From Saprospiraceae bacterium (GTDB lineage Bacteria > Bacteroidota > Bacteroidia > Chitinophagales > Saprospiraceae): a DNA stretch of 21,872 bases. The stretch lies in NCBI GenBank assembly GCA_016715465.1, contig JADKAA010000006.1, forward strand, positions 1 to 21,872. Direction: 5' to 3'. The notes beneath the pieces were generated by a model that saw only the letters and a program-made list of their open reading frames with translations, ran no database searches and was not told the DNA's origin. The translations under genes were made by a program, and so were the position numbers. Position 1 is the stretch's first letter; each line of letters starts with the position of its first letter. Shown here one piece after another: positions 1 through 6,906 of this stretch.

Positions 1-1109
1 ACTGCCGTTTTGCCACAGGTAGCGGATAAGATGCGTGACATTTTGGTAAATGACTACGGCAATCCCTTCGTCCATACACCACTACGGCCGGATAACCCGA
101 TCCCTCATTGAAGATGCACGCAAGCGGGTCGCAAAAATGGTAAATGCCTCGATTGGCGAAATATTTTTTTACTTCCTCAGCCACCGAAGCCAATAACACC
201 ATTTTGCAAAGATGTATTCCCGATCTGGGTGTAAGACGCATCATCAGCGCACCTACTGAACACCACAGCATTTTGCATACCCTGGCGCATATAAAAAAAG
301 AAATTCCCGGCATAAGTGTGGTGATGCTCGATGTCGATCATCACGGCCGAATTGATCTGGCTGCGCTTGAAACCCTGCTTGCCACGAGTACAGAAAAAAC
401 ACTGGTTTCACTTATGTATGGAAACAATGAAATTGGCACCATGCACGATATGGAGGCCATAAGCAGCTTGTGTGAAAAACACCATGCCTTATTACATTGT
501 GATGCGGTACAGGTTGTGGGAAAATATAAGATTGACCTGCAAAATATCAAACTTTCTTTCATGTCGGCCACGGCGCACAAGTTTCACGGCCCCAAAGGAT
601 CCGGTTTTTTTTACATGAATGGTGCAAACATCATCCAGCCTTACATCTATGGCGGAGCCCAGGAAAGAAACATGCGGGCCGGTACCGAAAATGTGGCCGG
701 TATCGCCGGACTTGCGGATGCACTTACTGTTGCGACCGATGTCATGGAAATCAGAAAACAGCATGTGGAGGAGATAAAATCTCATTTTGAAAGCAGGCTA
801 TTTTCTGAGTTGACCGACATCCGGTTCAACAACCCAACCGACACAGCCTCTATGTACCACATCAGCAGTGTTTCATTTCCCGGGTCCCCGCAGGCAGATA
901 TGCTCATGTTTAACCTCGACATCGAAGGCATTGCAGCTTCATCGGGCAGCGCATGCAGCGCAGGCATTGAAGAAGACAGTCATGTTTTACAAGCCATACG
1001 ACACGATTCCAGTCGCAAAACCGTAAGGTTTTCCTTTTCTTTTCTCAACACCATGGAAGAGGCAGATGCGGTGGTAGATAAACTGAAGTCGCTACTTCCT
1101 CATTCATAA
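1..1109 (+). CDS. Cysteine desulfurase (NifS/IscS family), 5'-truncated, two frameshifts
   Basis: PLP enzyme that takes sulfur from cysteine for Fe-S cluster and thio-cofactor synthesis in the cytosol. The longest uninterrupted frame starts at 144, but family sequence is readable from base 1 if two extra T are removed, one near 69 (after NP, giving SSIH) and one in the T7 run at 164-170. Visible landmarks in the 144-based frame are the substrate-side EHHS motif at residues 39-42, the PLP-contacting Asp in HCDAVQ (about 120), the PLP lysine in ATAHKFHGPKG (K146, base 579) and the catalytic persulfide cysteine in SSGSACSAG (C271, base 954). The C-terminus is complete and the extreme N-terminus lies outside the window. 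The stop at 1107-1109 directly abuts the ribD start, so the two are probably co-transcribed. The family is sure; whether it is the housekeeping IscS-like or a paralogue cannot be told. Confidence 0.93.
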
Positions 1110-2195
1110 ATGGACGATGTTGTATTCATAAGACGTTGTGTAGAACTGGCACTTAAAGCCGGAAAAAACACCCGGTCAAATCCAATGGTCGGGGCTGTAC
1201 TGGTGCATGACAATACAATCATAGGTGAAGGCTGGCACCAGCAATACGGCGGACCACACGCAGAAGTTATGGCCATTGAAAGCGTGCCATGGGATAAAAA
1301 ACACCTGATACCCGATTCTACTATATATGTAAGCCTTGAACCGTGTTGTGTCCATGGAAAAACGCCTCCCTGTACGGACCTTCTCATACGTTCCGGCGTT
1401 AAAAAAGTAGTCATTGGCAGTACAGACCCGGATGAACGGATGCGGGGCAAGGGTATGGATATCCTATCACAAGCAGGAATAGAAGTAGTGGCAGGGGTCT
1501 TTAGTGAAGCGTGCGATAAACTCATCAGAAAGTTTAAATCCAACTTACGCAGGAAACCGTATGTTATTTTAAAATGGGCCGCCAGCTTTGACGGGTATAT
1601 GGGACATCGATCACAAAGGCTTATCCTCTCTGGAGCCGAAGCGGGCATACTCGTGCATAAATGGCGATCGGAAACCGATGCCATCCTTATCGGTAAAAAC
1701 ACGGCCATATCAGACAATCCATCACTGACCACACGATATTATCCGGGTGACTCACCCATGAGGGTGGTGCTCGATGCCAACCTTGAAGTCCCCTCCCACT
1801 CGATTTTATTCAATGACGGCCTACCTTCCGTTCTGATCAATGAAGAGAAAAAAAGTCAGGATGGTCCGGTTAAATATCTAATGATCAATGACGTAAGAAA
1901 TCTTGAAGAGGTACTTTCATCTTTGTTTGAAGCTTGTATTTACAGTGTACTGGTAGAGGGCGGTGCTTCCGTGCTCCGGGCTTTTATAAACTCCGGACTA
2001 TGGAATGAAGCCAGGGTCATCCGCACCCCGGAACTCCTTGGGAATAGGTTTGATGAAAAAGATCTAGTGAAGGCACCTGTCATCCATGGAGAATTAGTCA
2101 ATGAGATTGAGGTGGGAAATGGGGAGCGGGTTATGTTTTTGGATAGGGGTGAGGGACGAGGGGTGAGGGACGAGGGGTTAGGGACTAGGGACTAG
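1110..2195 (+). CDS. ribD: Bifunctional riboflavin biosynthesis deaminase/reductase RibD
   Basis: Catalyses the second and third steps of riboflavin synthesis: deamination of the diaminohydroxyphosphoribosylaminopyrimidine made from GTP, then NADPH-dependent reduction of the ribosyl side chain. The N-terminal zinc deaminase domain (about 1-145) shows HAE at 50-52 and the paired cysteines C79 and C88 in PC-x8-C (EPCCVHGKTPPC). The reductase domain follows, with KWAASFDGYM, RSETDAILIGKNTA and the glycine-rich LVEGGASVL. 361 residues is normal for the family. ATG follows the upstream stop with no gap. Odd: the last 15 or so residues are encoded by a heptanucleotide repeat array (2147-2202), and the stop codon TAG at 2193-2195 is itself part of a repeat unit. 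The original C-terminus was therefore probably overwritten by the array. Confidence 0.95.
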   Translation: MDDVVFIRRCVELALKAGKNTRSNPMVGAVLVHDNTIIGEGWHQQYGGPHAEVMAIESVPWDKKHLIPDSTIYVSLEPCCVHGKTPPCTDLLIRSGVKKVVIGSTDPDERMRGKGMDILSQAGIEVVAGVFSEACDKLIRKFKSNLRRKPYVILKWAASFDGYMGHRSQRLILSGAEAGILVHKWRSETDAILIGKNTAISDNPSLTTRYYPGDSPMRVVLDANLEVPSHSILFNDGLPSVLINEEKKSQDGPVKYLMINDVRNLEEVLSSLFEACIYSVLVEGGASVLRAFINSGLWNEARVIRTPELLGNRFDEKDLVKAPVIHGELVNEIEVGNGERVMFLDRGEGRGVRDEGLGTRD

Positions 2196-2202
2196 GGGTG
2201 AC
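2147..2202. repeat. Heptanucleotide tandem array 1 (ribD 3' end)
   Basis: Eight consecutive 7-base units: GGGTGAG and GGACGAG alternating twice, then GGGTTAG, GGACTAG, GGACTAG and GGGTGAC. The array overlaps the end of ribD and gives it its stop codon. Because 7 is not a multiple of 3, the TAG and TGA triplets in the units fall in every frame. The period and the trailing AG are shared with arrays 2 and 3 in this window. Confidence 0.9.
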
Positions 2203-2208
2203 CGAACG

Positions 2209-2249
2209 TTTGTCCCAAAGGGACAATTTGATTGCCGGTGGCAATCAAA
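2209..2249. repeat. Paired tight-loop hairpins, copy 1
   Basis: Two back-to-back perfect stem-loops. The first is TTGTCCC-AAA-GGGACAA (2210-2226), the second TTTGATTGCC-GGT-GGCAATCAAA (2227-2249). The first has the same plan (TTGNNCC-AAA-GGNNCAATTT) as the hairpin at 18745-18767, with the two variable bases changed in a compensating way. It could also act as a terminator after ribD, although there is no U-tract. Confidence 0.75.
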
Positions 2250-2385
2250 AGTGAGGGAACTGCGAGCTCCTGCGAGCAGCTGCAACAAAGCAAATATGAG
2301 GGACCAAGGCAAGGCAGGGCGGGCTAACGCCCGGCATGTAATTAATCATATTTATGAACGTTGTATGTTTTGCGTTATGAGGTGA

Positions 2386-2419
2386 CCTCCCTGTCTAACG
2401 GTCGTGCGCCAGGTAGATT
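2386..2419 (-). repeat. 34-base dispersed palindromic repeat, copy in inverse orientation
   Basis: The reverse complement matches 18644-18677 at 28 of 34 positions with no gap. Identical blocks include CTGTCTAAC and CCAGGTAGATT. The unit is itself an imperfect inverted repeat (ACCTGNCTAAC arms around a 4-base loop). Confidence 0.75.
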
Positions 2420-2510
2420 GCCAGGATGCGCGGTAACCGGATGCTCGGCTAACGGATACTCCGTAACCGGCGACATCTTCGATTTGGCAGCGGATATTTA
2501 AATAAATTTT

Positions 2511-2518
2511 TAATTTTG
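2511..2518 (+). promoter_or_regulatory. Bacteroidota -7 promoter element for the CHAP gene
   Basis: TAATTTTG matches TAnnTTTG exactly, in an AT-rich stretch. A TTTG at 2483-2486 lies 24 bases upstream, slightly far for a -33 element. The TTG at 2516 that opens the long reading frame is the end of this element, so translation probably starts further downstream. Confidence 0.55.
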
Positions 2519-2533
2519 CAAAAACATTTCTAT

Positions 2534-3114
2534 TTGAAGTACAAGTCGTTTAGGATAAATAAATGGGTGGTGAATGGTGGTCTCCTGCTTACCCTGTTTA
2601 CCTGCAGTTCATTCTTTTCACCTAAGATTGGTGATGTGATCGACATGCTGGATGGCATTAAGGTGCATTACAATGGATCCTCTTTTGCCAGATCTTATGG
2701 CCGGAACCTGGCGACAGACGGATACAATCTGGGGCTAAAATATCAGTGTGTGGAGTTTGTCAAACGTTATTATTATTACCATTTTGACCATAAGATGCCT
2801 GATACGGGAGGCAATGCCCGTAATTTTTTGACAAAGCTCTGCCTGACAAAGCTTACAATAAAAAAAGAGGTTTGATGCAATACCGCAATGTACGCGAATA
2901 TGTCCCAAAGGCCGGAGACCTGCTGGTATATGACAGCTACCCTGGCAATCCATATGGTCATGTGGCCATCATTGCCCATGTAGGTGCTGAGCACGTGGAA
3001 ATTGTACAACAAAACATCGGTACCCTTACGCGGGAAAAACTCAAATTGGTGAAGTTTATGGATTATTATACCATTGCCGATTATGATGTTTTGGGATGGC
3101 TGCGCAAGGAGTAA
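2534..3114 (+). CDS. Secreted CHAP-domain amidase/peptidase, one frameshift
   Basis: Predicted exported cysteine amidohydrolase of the CHAP superfamily, which cuts amide bonds in peptidoglycan peptides or glutathionylspermidine-like substrates. The N-terminus has a basic stretch (KYKSFRINK), then a hydrophobic segment ending LFTCSSFF, so it carries a signal peptide or possibly a lipoprotein signal (LFTC is a weak lipobox). The catalytic cysteine is in YQCVEFVKRYY and the catalytic histidine in PYGHVAII, with PKAGDLLVYD between them as in GspS-type CHAP amidases. The frame breaks in the T6 run near 2824-2829. Adding one T restores NFFDKALPDKAYNKKRGLMQY, joining 2516-2875 to 2872-3114. The start is uncertain: no in-frame ATG is near, TTG 2534 or GTG 2567 are options, and an ATG at 2563 in another frame would need a second indel. 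About 190 residues. The stop lies 43 bases from the convergent hydrolase stop. Confidence 0.8.
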
Positions 3115-3157
3115 ACCTAAGGGCATTCAATTACCATATCCGGGACAAGCTCACAAA

Positions 3158-4142
3158 TTACAAATACTGTTTAAGCCACTGGACAATCAAAGAGTCCGTG
3201 AAATAGGGACCGTTTTTGAATTGTGCGTAGCCCACATGGCCTCCGTATCTGGTAGAAAGGAAATGAAAGTGCGTATGACCATCAGCGACCTCATATGGCA
3301 AACAGGGCGGCGCCAGAAAAGAATCATCGTCCGCATTAATCAGCAGCGCAGGAAGTTTAATTGCGGCTAAATTGGGAAGTGAGCTGGCCTTTGCATAATA
3401 ATCGTCGGCATCTTCAAAGCCATGTAAAGGAGCTGTGACTTTATTGTCGTATTCGTATAAGCTATCAATGTATTTATAATCAGAAGGATCGAGGTTATCC
3501 GGAAACTGTTTAGCTTTCTCAATTGCTTTTTTTCCGCAGCGTTTTTAAGAATTGAATGGCATAGGGTCTGTTTGTCCAATGATTGAGTCTCACTGCACTG
3601 CTGGAAAGGTCAACAGGAACAGAAACCGCAACACCCGTCTTCAAATTGGAAGGAATGGCATGGTGGCTACCCAGGTATTTGAGTAACATATTGCCCCCCA
3701 AACTAAATCCGACCACGGCTAGGCCTTCATATTTTTCGGCCAACTTATCCAAAATAAAAGCCAGGTCTTTCATAAACCCACTGTGATAAAAGCCCAAAGT
3801 GGTGTTCATTTCTCCGCTGCAGCTGCGATGATTTACGGCGCATACATCTGCATCCAGGCCCGATAATGCTGAAGCTGCCCCGAGAATATATTGAGAAGAA
3901 GAACTGCCTTCCAGGCCATGGAGTAAGATAATGACCTTCTTTCCCCCTCTGTCTATGAAGTCGAGGTCAAAGAAGTCACCATCAGGGGTATTCCATCGTT
4001 CTCTCCTATATTTTGGATCCGGACTTCTGCGCAAGGCATACGGAAACATGGTATTAAAATGCGCATTCCGGAAAGGCAACGAGGGACGGTAGGCAATGCC
4101 ATTCAGTCCAAATTCATTACAATTGCGAGGGTCAATAATCAT
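3158..4142 (-). CDS. YheT/ABHD-type alpha/beta hydrolase, one frameshift
   Basis: Alpha/beta-fold serine hydrolase of the YheT (UPF0017) family; substrate unknown, probably a carboxylester or lipid. Reading from 4142, it has the family opening (NTMFPYALRRSPDPKYRRER, TPDGDFFDLDF), the oxyanion loop LLHGLEGSSSSQY and the nucleophile elbow GFSLGGN. A single extra base in the T7 run at 3527-3533 ends that frame. The next frame continues the protein with KQFPDNLDPSDYKYIDSLYE, the acid residue in LLINADDDSFLAPP and the catalytic histidine in YGGHVGYAQF, stopping at TAA 3158-3160. Corrected length is about 327 residues, normal for YheT. It begins 18 bases after the lepB stop, so it is probably co-transcribed with lepB. 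All three catalytic residues survive, so an assembly error is more likely than gene decay. Confidence 0.88.
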
Positions 4143-4160
4143 TCATGAACACCTATGTCT

Positions 4161-5944
4161 TTAATCGACAGTTGCCGATTTAAAGATTCTATTCCAGTTT
4201 ATACCTTTTGCCATTGATCCTTCTTTGGTAGAGAACCAGATAAAGAGTGGTTTTCCGACAATATGGTCTTCCGGCACGAAACCCCACATCCTGCTGTCTT
4301 CAGAATTGTGGCGGTTGTCTCCCATGGCCCAATAATAGTTTTGTTTGAAGGTGTAAGATTTGGCCGCCTGACCATTGATGAAAATTGCTCCATTTTTTAC
4401 CTCCAGCTTGTTGTTTTCATAAACACCGATGATGCGTTTATAAATGGCAATGTTGGATGTGTCAAGGTCGATGGTTACCCCGGCTTTGGGCATCCAAAGA
4501 GGACCATAATTGTCCACCGACCAATTGTAATGCTTTGTATCGAAAGGGAAGAGATGTTCGTTGTTTCCCTCGTTATCCATAAAAGAAATGCTGATGGCTT
4601 TATCATAAGCCTTAAGCTTTTCAATTTGATCACTGTTGAGAGTCATTACATACATCGTTCCAACCTTGCTTCTCAGCCCCGTTGTTTCAAGGACTTGAAT
4701 AAATTCATTGATAGCGCCTACATTGATGATCCGGTAAGCCATTTCTTTTGCACCATTCACAGGTACCGGTTGATTTTTAAGAAATTCCAGGGTCGCTCCA
4801 GGTGCGGCACTTTGCAGTATTCTGAACTGCATCGAATCCAGATAGATGACTTCGAAGCTGCCGATGTCTTCTTTACTGATGCCCCAATCAGAGAATTTTT
4901 TCGGATTGAGGTTGAAATTGGTAGCAGCCCTGAGGAAGTAACGGAATTGGATGTTTTCAGGATTTTTAACCGCCTTGCCATTCAGGTAGATTTGCCTGTC
5001 TTTAATGAGCAGAGTGTCCCCGGCCACTGCCACGCAGCGTTTGATGTAATGGTCTTTTTTATCCACAGGCCGCACCCGTAAATCTTTCGCTGCTACCTTC
5101 CTGGCCAACTCAGTATCGCCACTGCTGATGGCATCCTTCACCTGACCTACAAAGTAACTTCTTGAGGATGTCAGATAAATAGAGTCACCTACCGGCCAGT
5201 TGAAGACGATGGGTTTTCCTGCTTCAATATTTTCAAATGCCGGAAGCCGATAATAATTCAGGCTCGGCTTCTTCAAATAAGATTCCGTACCCAATACCGG
5301 AATGGTGTTGTGTAATAGTGGAAACATAGCGATGGTCATTGGCGTCCTGATGCCATAATGCGCCTTGGAAACAAAAGATAATCACCCACGTTGAGACTGC
5401 CTTCCATAGAAGAGGGTGGAATCACATACGCCTCGATGAGGACCATACGGATAAAAGCCGCGGCAAAAACAGCAAATACAATCGATTCCACCCATTCCCG
5501 GATGGCAGATTTTTTATACGGATTTTGTTTCATCAGGTTACCCAACTTATAGGTATCCCCTGATTTCCTGGCTTCCAGTACCTGTTTGTGAAAGTCTGCT
5601 TCCTGCGTGAGTACCGGCCCCAGGTAGGCCGAATTCTTATCGGTGGCAATCCAGCTGAAAATGGCAGGTGCATAAATTACCCGGCTGCACTATGACCAAA
5701 AAGAGGTCTTCCCAAAAGACCTCACCAGGTCAACGGCCATGGCTGTAAAAGTGAATAAATTGACTATTAGAAAAAGCAACCACAGCGCTTCCTTTGGCTT
5801 TTTCCCGATGATTTTGCACCATTCATAAAAATTCACCCCGGGAATTAGTCCCTTGACGGCAGCTACACCTGCTTTTGGAAACAACAAATAGAGGCTGATG
5901 CTCAACAGAATATAAGAAATGCTCAGAAAATATAGTAAAAACAC
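4161..5944 (-). CDS. lepB: Signal peptidase I with N-terminal membrane extension, frameshifted
   Basis: Membrane serine protease that removes signal peptides from exported proteins. Three consecutive pieces form one protein of about 590 residues. 5690-5944 encodes an N-terminal extension with two hydrophobic segments (FLLYFLSISYILLSISLYLLF and ALWLLFLIVNLFTFTAMAV), ending LVRSFGKTSFW. 5336-5690 continues IYAPAIFSW...NSAYLGPVL, then REWVESIVFAVFAAAFIRM and the catalytic serine in PPSSMEGSL. 4161-5339 carries the catalytic lysine in HYIKRCVAVAGD and the C-terminal box GDNRHNSEDSRMWGFVPEDHI. One T is missing near 5372-5377 (correction gives VSKAHYGIRTPMTIA). The first junction is an in-frame TAG at 5690-5692, best explained by two nearby compensating indels. 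The large domain between the lysine and the C-terminal box is typical of Bacteroidota. Start GTG at 5942-5944, with a -7 element 22 bases upstream. Confidence 0.88.
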
Positions 5945-5966
5945 GTGATAATCGTTTGATTAGGTG

Positions 5967-5974
5967 CAAATATA
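5967..5974 (-). promoter_or_regulatory. -7 promoter element for lepB
   Basis: On the minus strand TATATTTG matches TAnnTTTG exactly. It lies 22 bases before the GTG start of lepB. No clear -33 TTTG is seen at the expected distance. Confidence 0.5.
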
Positions 5975-6160
5975 CAGTAGTTGGGTGAAAACGGGGTAGG
6001 AATTGCGATGAAAGGAGGCGGAAAGTCGATGAAGGGGGGGCGCCACGATCAAAAACTACATCCGCTCAAACCCCGCCAATTGGGGAAAGGAAAAGAAAAA
6101 ACGCCAATAAAAATGGGCAACGCGTGTTACTTCTGCCAAAATGGAATTGTATCACAACCA

Positions 6161-6196
6161 TTATTAAACGATTATATACGTTTATTATACGATTAT
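6161..6196. promoter_or_regulatory. Pair of 15-base direct repeats upstream of ssb
   Basis: TTATTAAACGATTAT (6161-6175) and TTATTATACGATTAT (6182-6196) match at 14 of 15 positions. Their starts are 21 bases apart, two turns of the helix, so a protein could bind both on one face. They sit just upstream of the weak ssb promoter. Binding protein unknown. Confidence 0.45.
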
Positions 6197-6212
6197 CCGC
6201 AACTCCATGCTG

Positions 6213-6220
6213 CATCTTTG
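6213..6220 (+). promoter_or_regulatory. Possible -7 element for ssb
   Basis: CATCTTTG differs from TAnnTTTG at one position and lies 57 bases before the ssb ATG. The match is imperfect, so this is tentative. Confidence 0.3.
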
Positions 6221-6277
6221 TACCGTCGGTTTTCGACAACACGTTTTTTCATTATTAACCCACAAAATTTTTACACT

Positions 6278-6643
6278 ATGAACACACTTAAAAACGCTGT
6301 GCAGCTAATTGGTAATTTAGGCAGAGACGTAGAAGTCATCGAGTTTGACTCAGGCAACAAAAAGGCCACGTTTTCACTGGCAACCACCGAAAGTTATAAA
6401 AATAACAAAGGAGAGCAGGTGAAGACTACACAATGGCACAACATCATAGCCTGGGGTAAAAACGCCGAACTGATGGCCAAGTCATTGGTGAAAGGAAGCA
6501 AGGTAGCCGTTCAGGGCATGATCAGCTACCGCAACTTTGCCGACAAAAGCGGATCAAACCGCCAGGTTACCGAGATTGTTGTCAGTGAATTCATGAAAAT
6601 CGGAGACAACCTCAAAGGTGTTCAGGAGCCAAAGCCTTTCTAA
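6278..6643 (+). CDS. ssb: Single-stranded DNA-binding protein, short form
   Basis: OB-fold protein that coats single-stranded DNA in replication, repair and recombination. From ATG 6278 it reads MNTLKNAVQLIGNLGRDVE, then KATFSLATTESY, TTQWHNIIAWGKNAELMAKSLVKGSKVAVQG and TEIVVSEF, all standard SSB core motifs. At 121 residues it is short: the core is complete but the flexible linker is almost absent and the tail is only EPKPF, a weak version of the acidic partner-binding tip. Short SSBs of this kind occur in Bacteroidota beside a longer replicative one, so this may be an accessory copy. The frame is open upstream to 5981, but the N-terminus of the family fits 6278. A good terminator follows eight bases after the stop. 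Confidence 0.93.
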   Translation: MNTLKNAVQLIGNLGRDVEVIEFDSGNKKATFSLATTESYKNNKGEQVKTTQWHNIIAWGKNAELMAKSLVKGSKVAVQGMISYRNFADKSGSNRQVTEIVVSEFMKIGDNLKGVQEPKPF

Positions 6644-6650
6644 AGGCCTG

Positions 6651-6690
6651 AAGGGGTTTGTCCGGGTTGATTCCCGTGGCAAACCCTTTT
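6651..6690 (+). terminator. Terminator after ssb
   Basis: AAGGGGTTTG pairs with CAAACCCTTTT, enclosing an inner CGGG-TTGATT-CCCG stem, and the structure ends in TTTT. It lies 8 bases after the ssb stop. The heptanucleotide array starts directly after it. Confidence 0.7.
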
Positions 6691-6833
6691 GATTTAGGAT
6701 TTAGGAATTAGGATTTAGGAATTAGGATTTAGGAATTAGGATTTAGGAATTAGGATTTAGGATTTTTAATTTAGGATTTAGGATTTAGGATTTAGGATTT
6801 TTGATTTAGGAATTAGGATTTGGAATTTAGGAG
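6691..6833. repeat. Heptanucleotide tandem array 2 (ssb-recQ spacer)
   Basis: About 19 units of GATTTAG and GAATTAG, mostly alternating at first, interrupted twice by GATTTTTAATTTAG or GATTTTTGATTTAG (14-base units with an altered first half). It fills the space between the ssb terminator and the recQ promoter. TAG occurs in all three frames. Confidence 0.92.
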
Positions 6834-6877
6834 TACCAAGTTCGCAATTCATCGACCGGCAAACTCAATTAATCCCC

Positions 6878-6885
6878 TATCTTTG
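6878..6885 (+). promoter_or_regulatory. -7 promoter element for recQ
   Basis: TATCTTTG matches TAnnTTTG exactly, 21 bases before ATG 6907. This supports 6907 as the start, because the longer frame opening at TTG 6820 would begin inside the repeat array and upstream of this promoter. Confidence 0.5.
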
Positions 6886-6906
6886 CCCACTGACCAATTA
6901 TCTTCC

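Larger units (their letters stand above)
2203..2515. other. Intergenic region between ribD and the CHAP gene: hairpins and short repeats
   Basis: No credible gene. It holds perfect hairpins at 2210-2226 (7-bp stem, AAA loop), 2227-2249 (10-bp stem, GGT loop) and 2320-2333 (CGGGC, TAAC loop), plus a direct repeat of CTGCGAGC near 2260-2280. An inverted copy of the 34-base dispersed repeat lies at 2386-2419. Several short GGTAACCGG and GGCTAACGG motifs occur between 2430 and 2475. The last 35 bases are AT-rich and carry the promoter of the next gene. Confidence 0.75.
5975..6277. other. Divergent intergenic region between lepB and ssb
   Basis: No gene supported. An open frame runs through it into ssb, but its composition (purine-rich, then AT-rich) and lack of homology argue against translation. 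It contains a G7 run near 6034, a pair of 15-base direct repeats at 6161-6196 and a weak -7 element at 6213-6220 ahead of ssb. Confidence 0.65.

Noticed and set aside
2516..2533. TTG 2516 as start of the CHAP protein
   Set aside because: This TTG is the end of the promoter element TAATTTTG, so it cannot be within the transcript.
3074..3370. 98-residue plus-strand frame after the CHAP gene
   Set aside because: It overlaps the C-terminal part of the YheT-type hydrolase, where the minus strand encodes its conserved Asp and His motifs.
4263..5081. 272-residue plus-strand reading frame
   Set aside because: It lies fully antisense to lepB, whose conserved motifs are on the other strand; no recognisable domain.
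5981..6277. N-terminal extension of SSB from 5981
   Set aside because: The extra 99 residues are unlike any SSB and lie over the promoter and direct repeats; MNTLKNAVQLIGNLG is the canonical start.
6691..6833. Possible CRISPR array or telomere-like repeat
   Set aside because: Units are 7 bases with no spacers, no cas genes are near, and the arrays are internal to a gene-dense chromosome segment.
6820..6906. N-terminal extension of RecQ from TTG 6820
   Set aside because: It begins in repeat array 2 and upstream of an exact -7 element; the family N-terminus fits ATG 6907.
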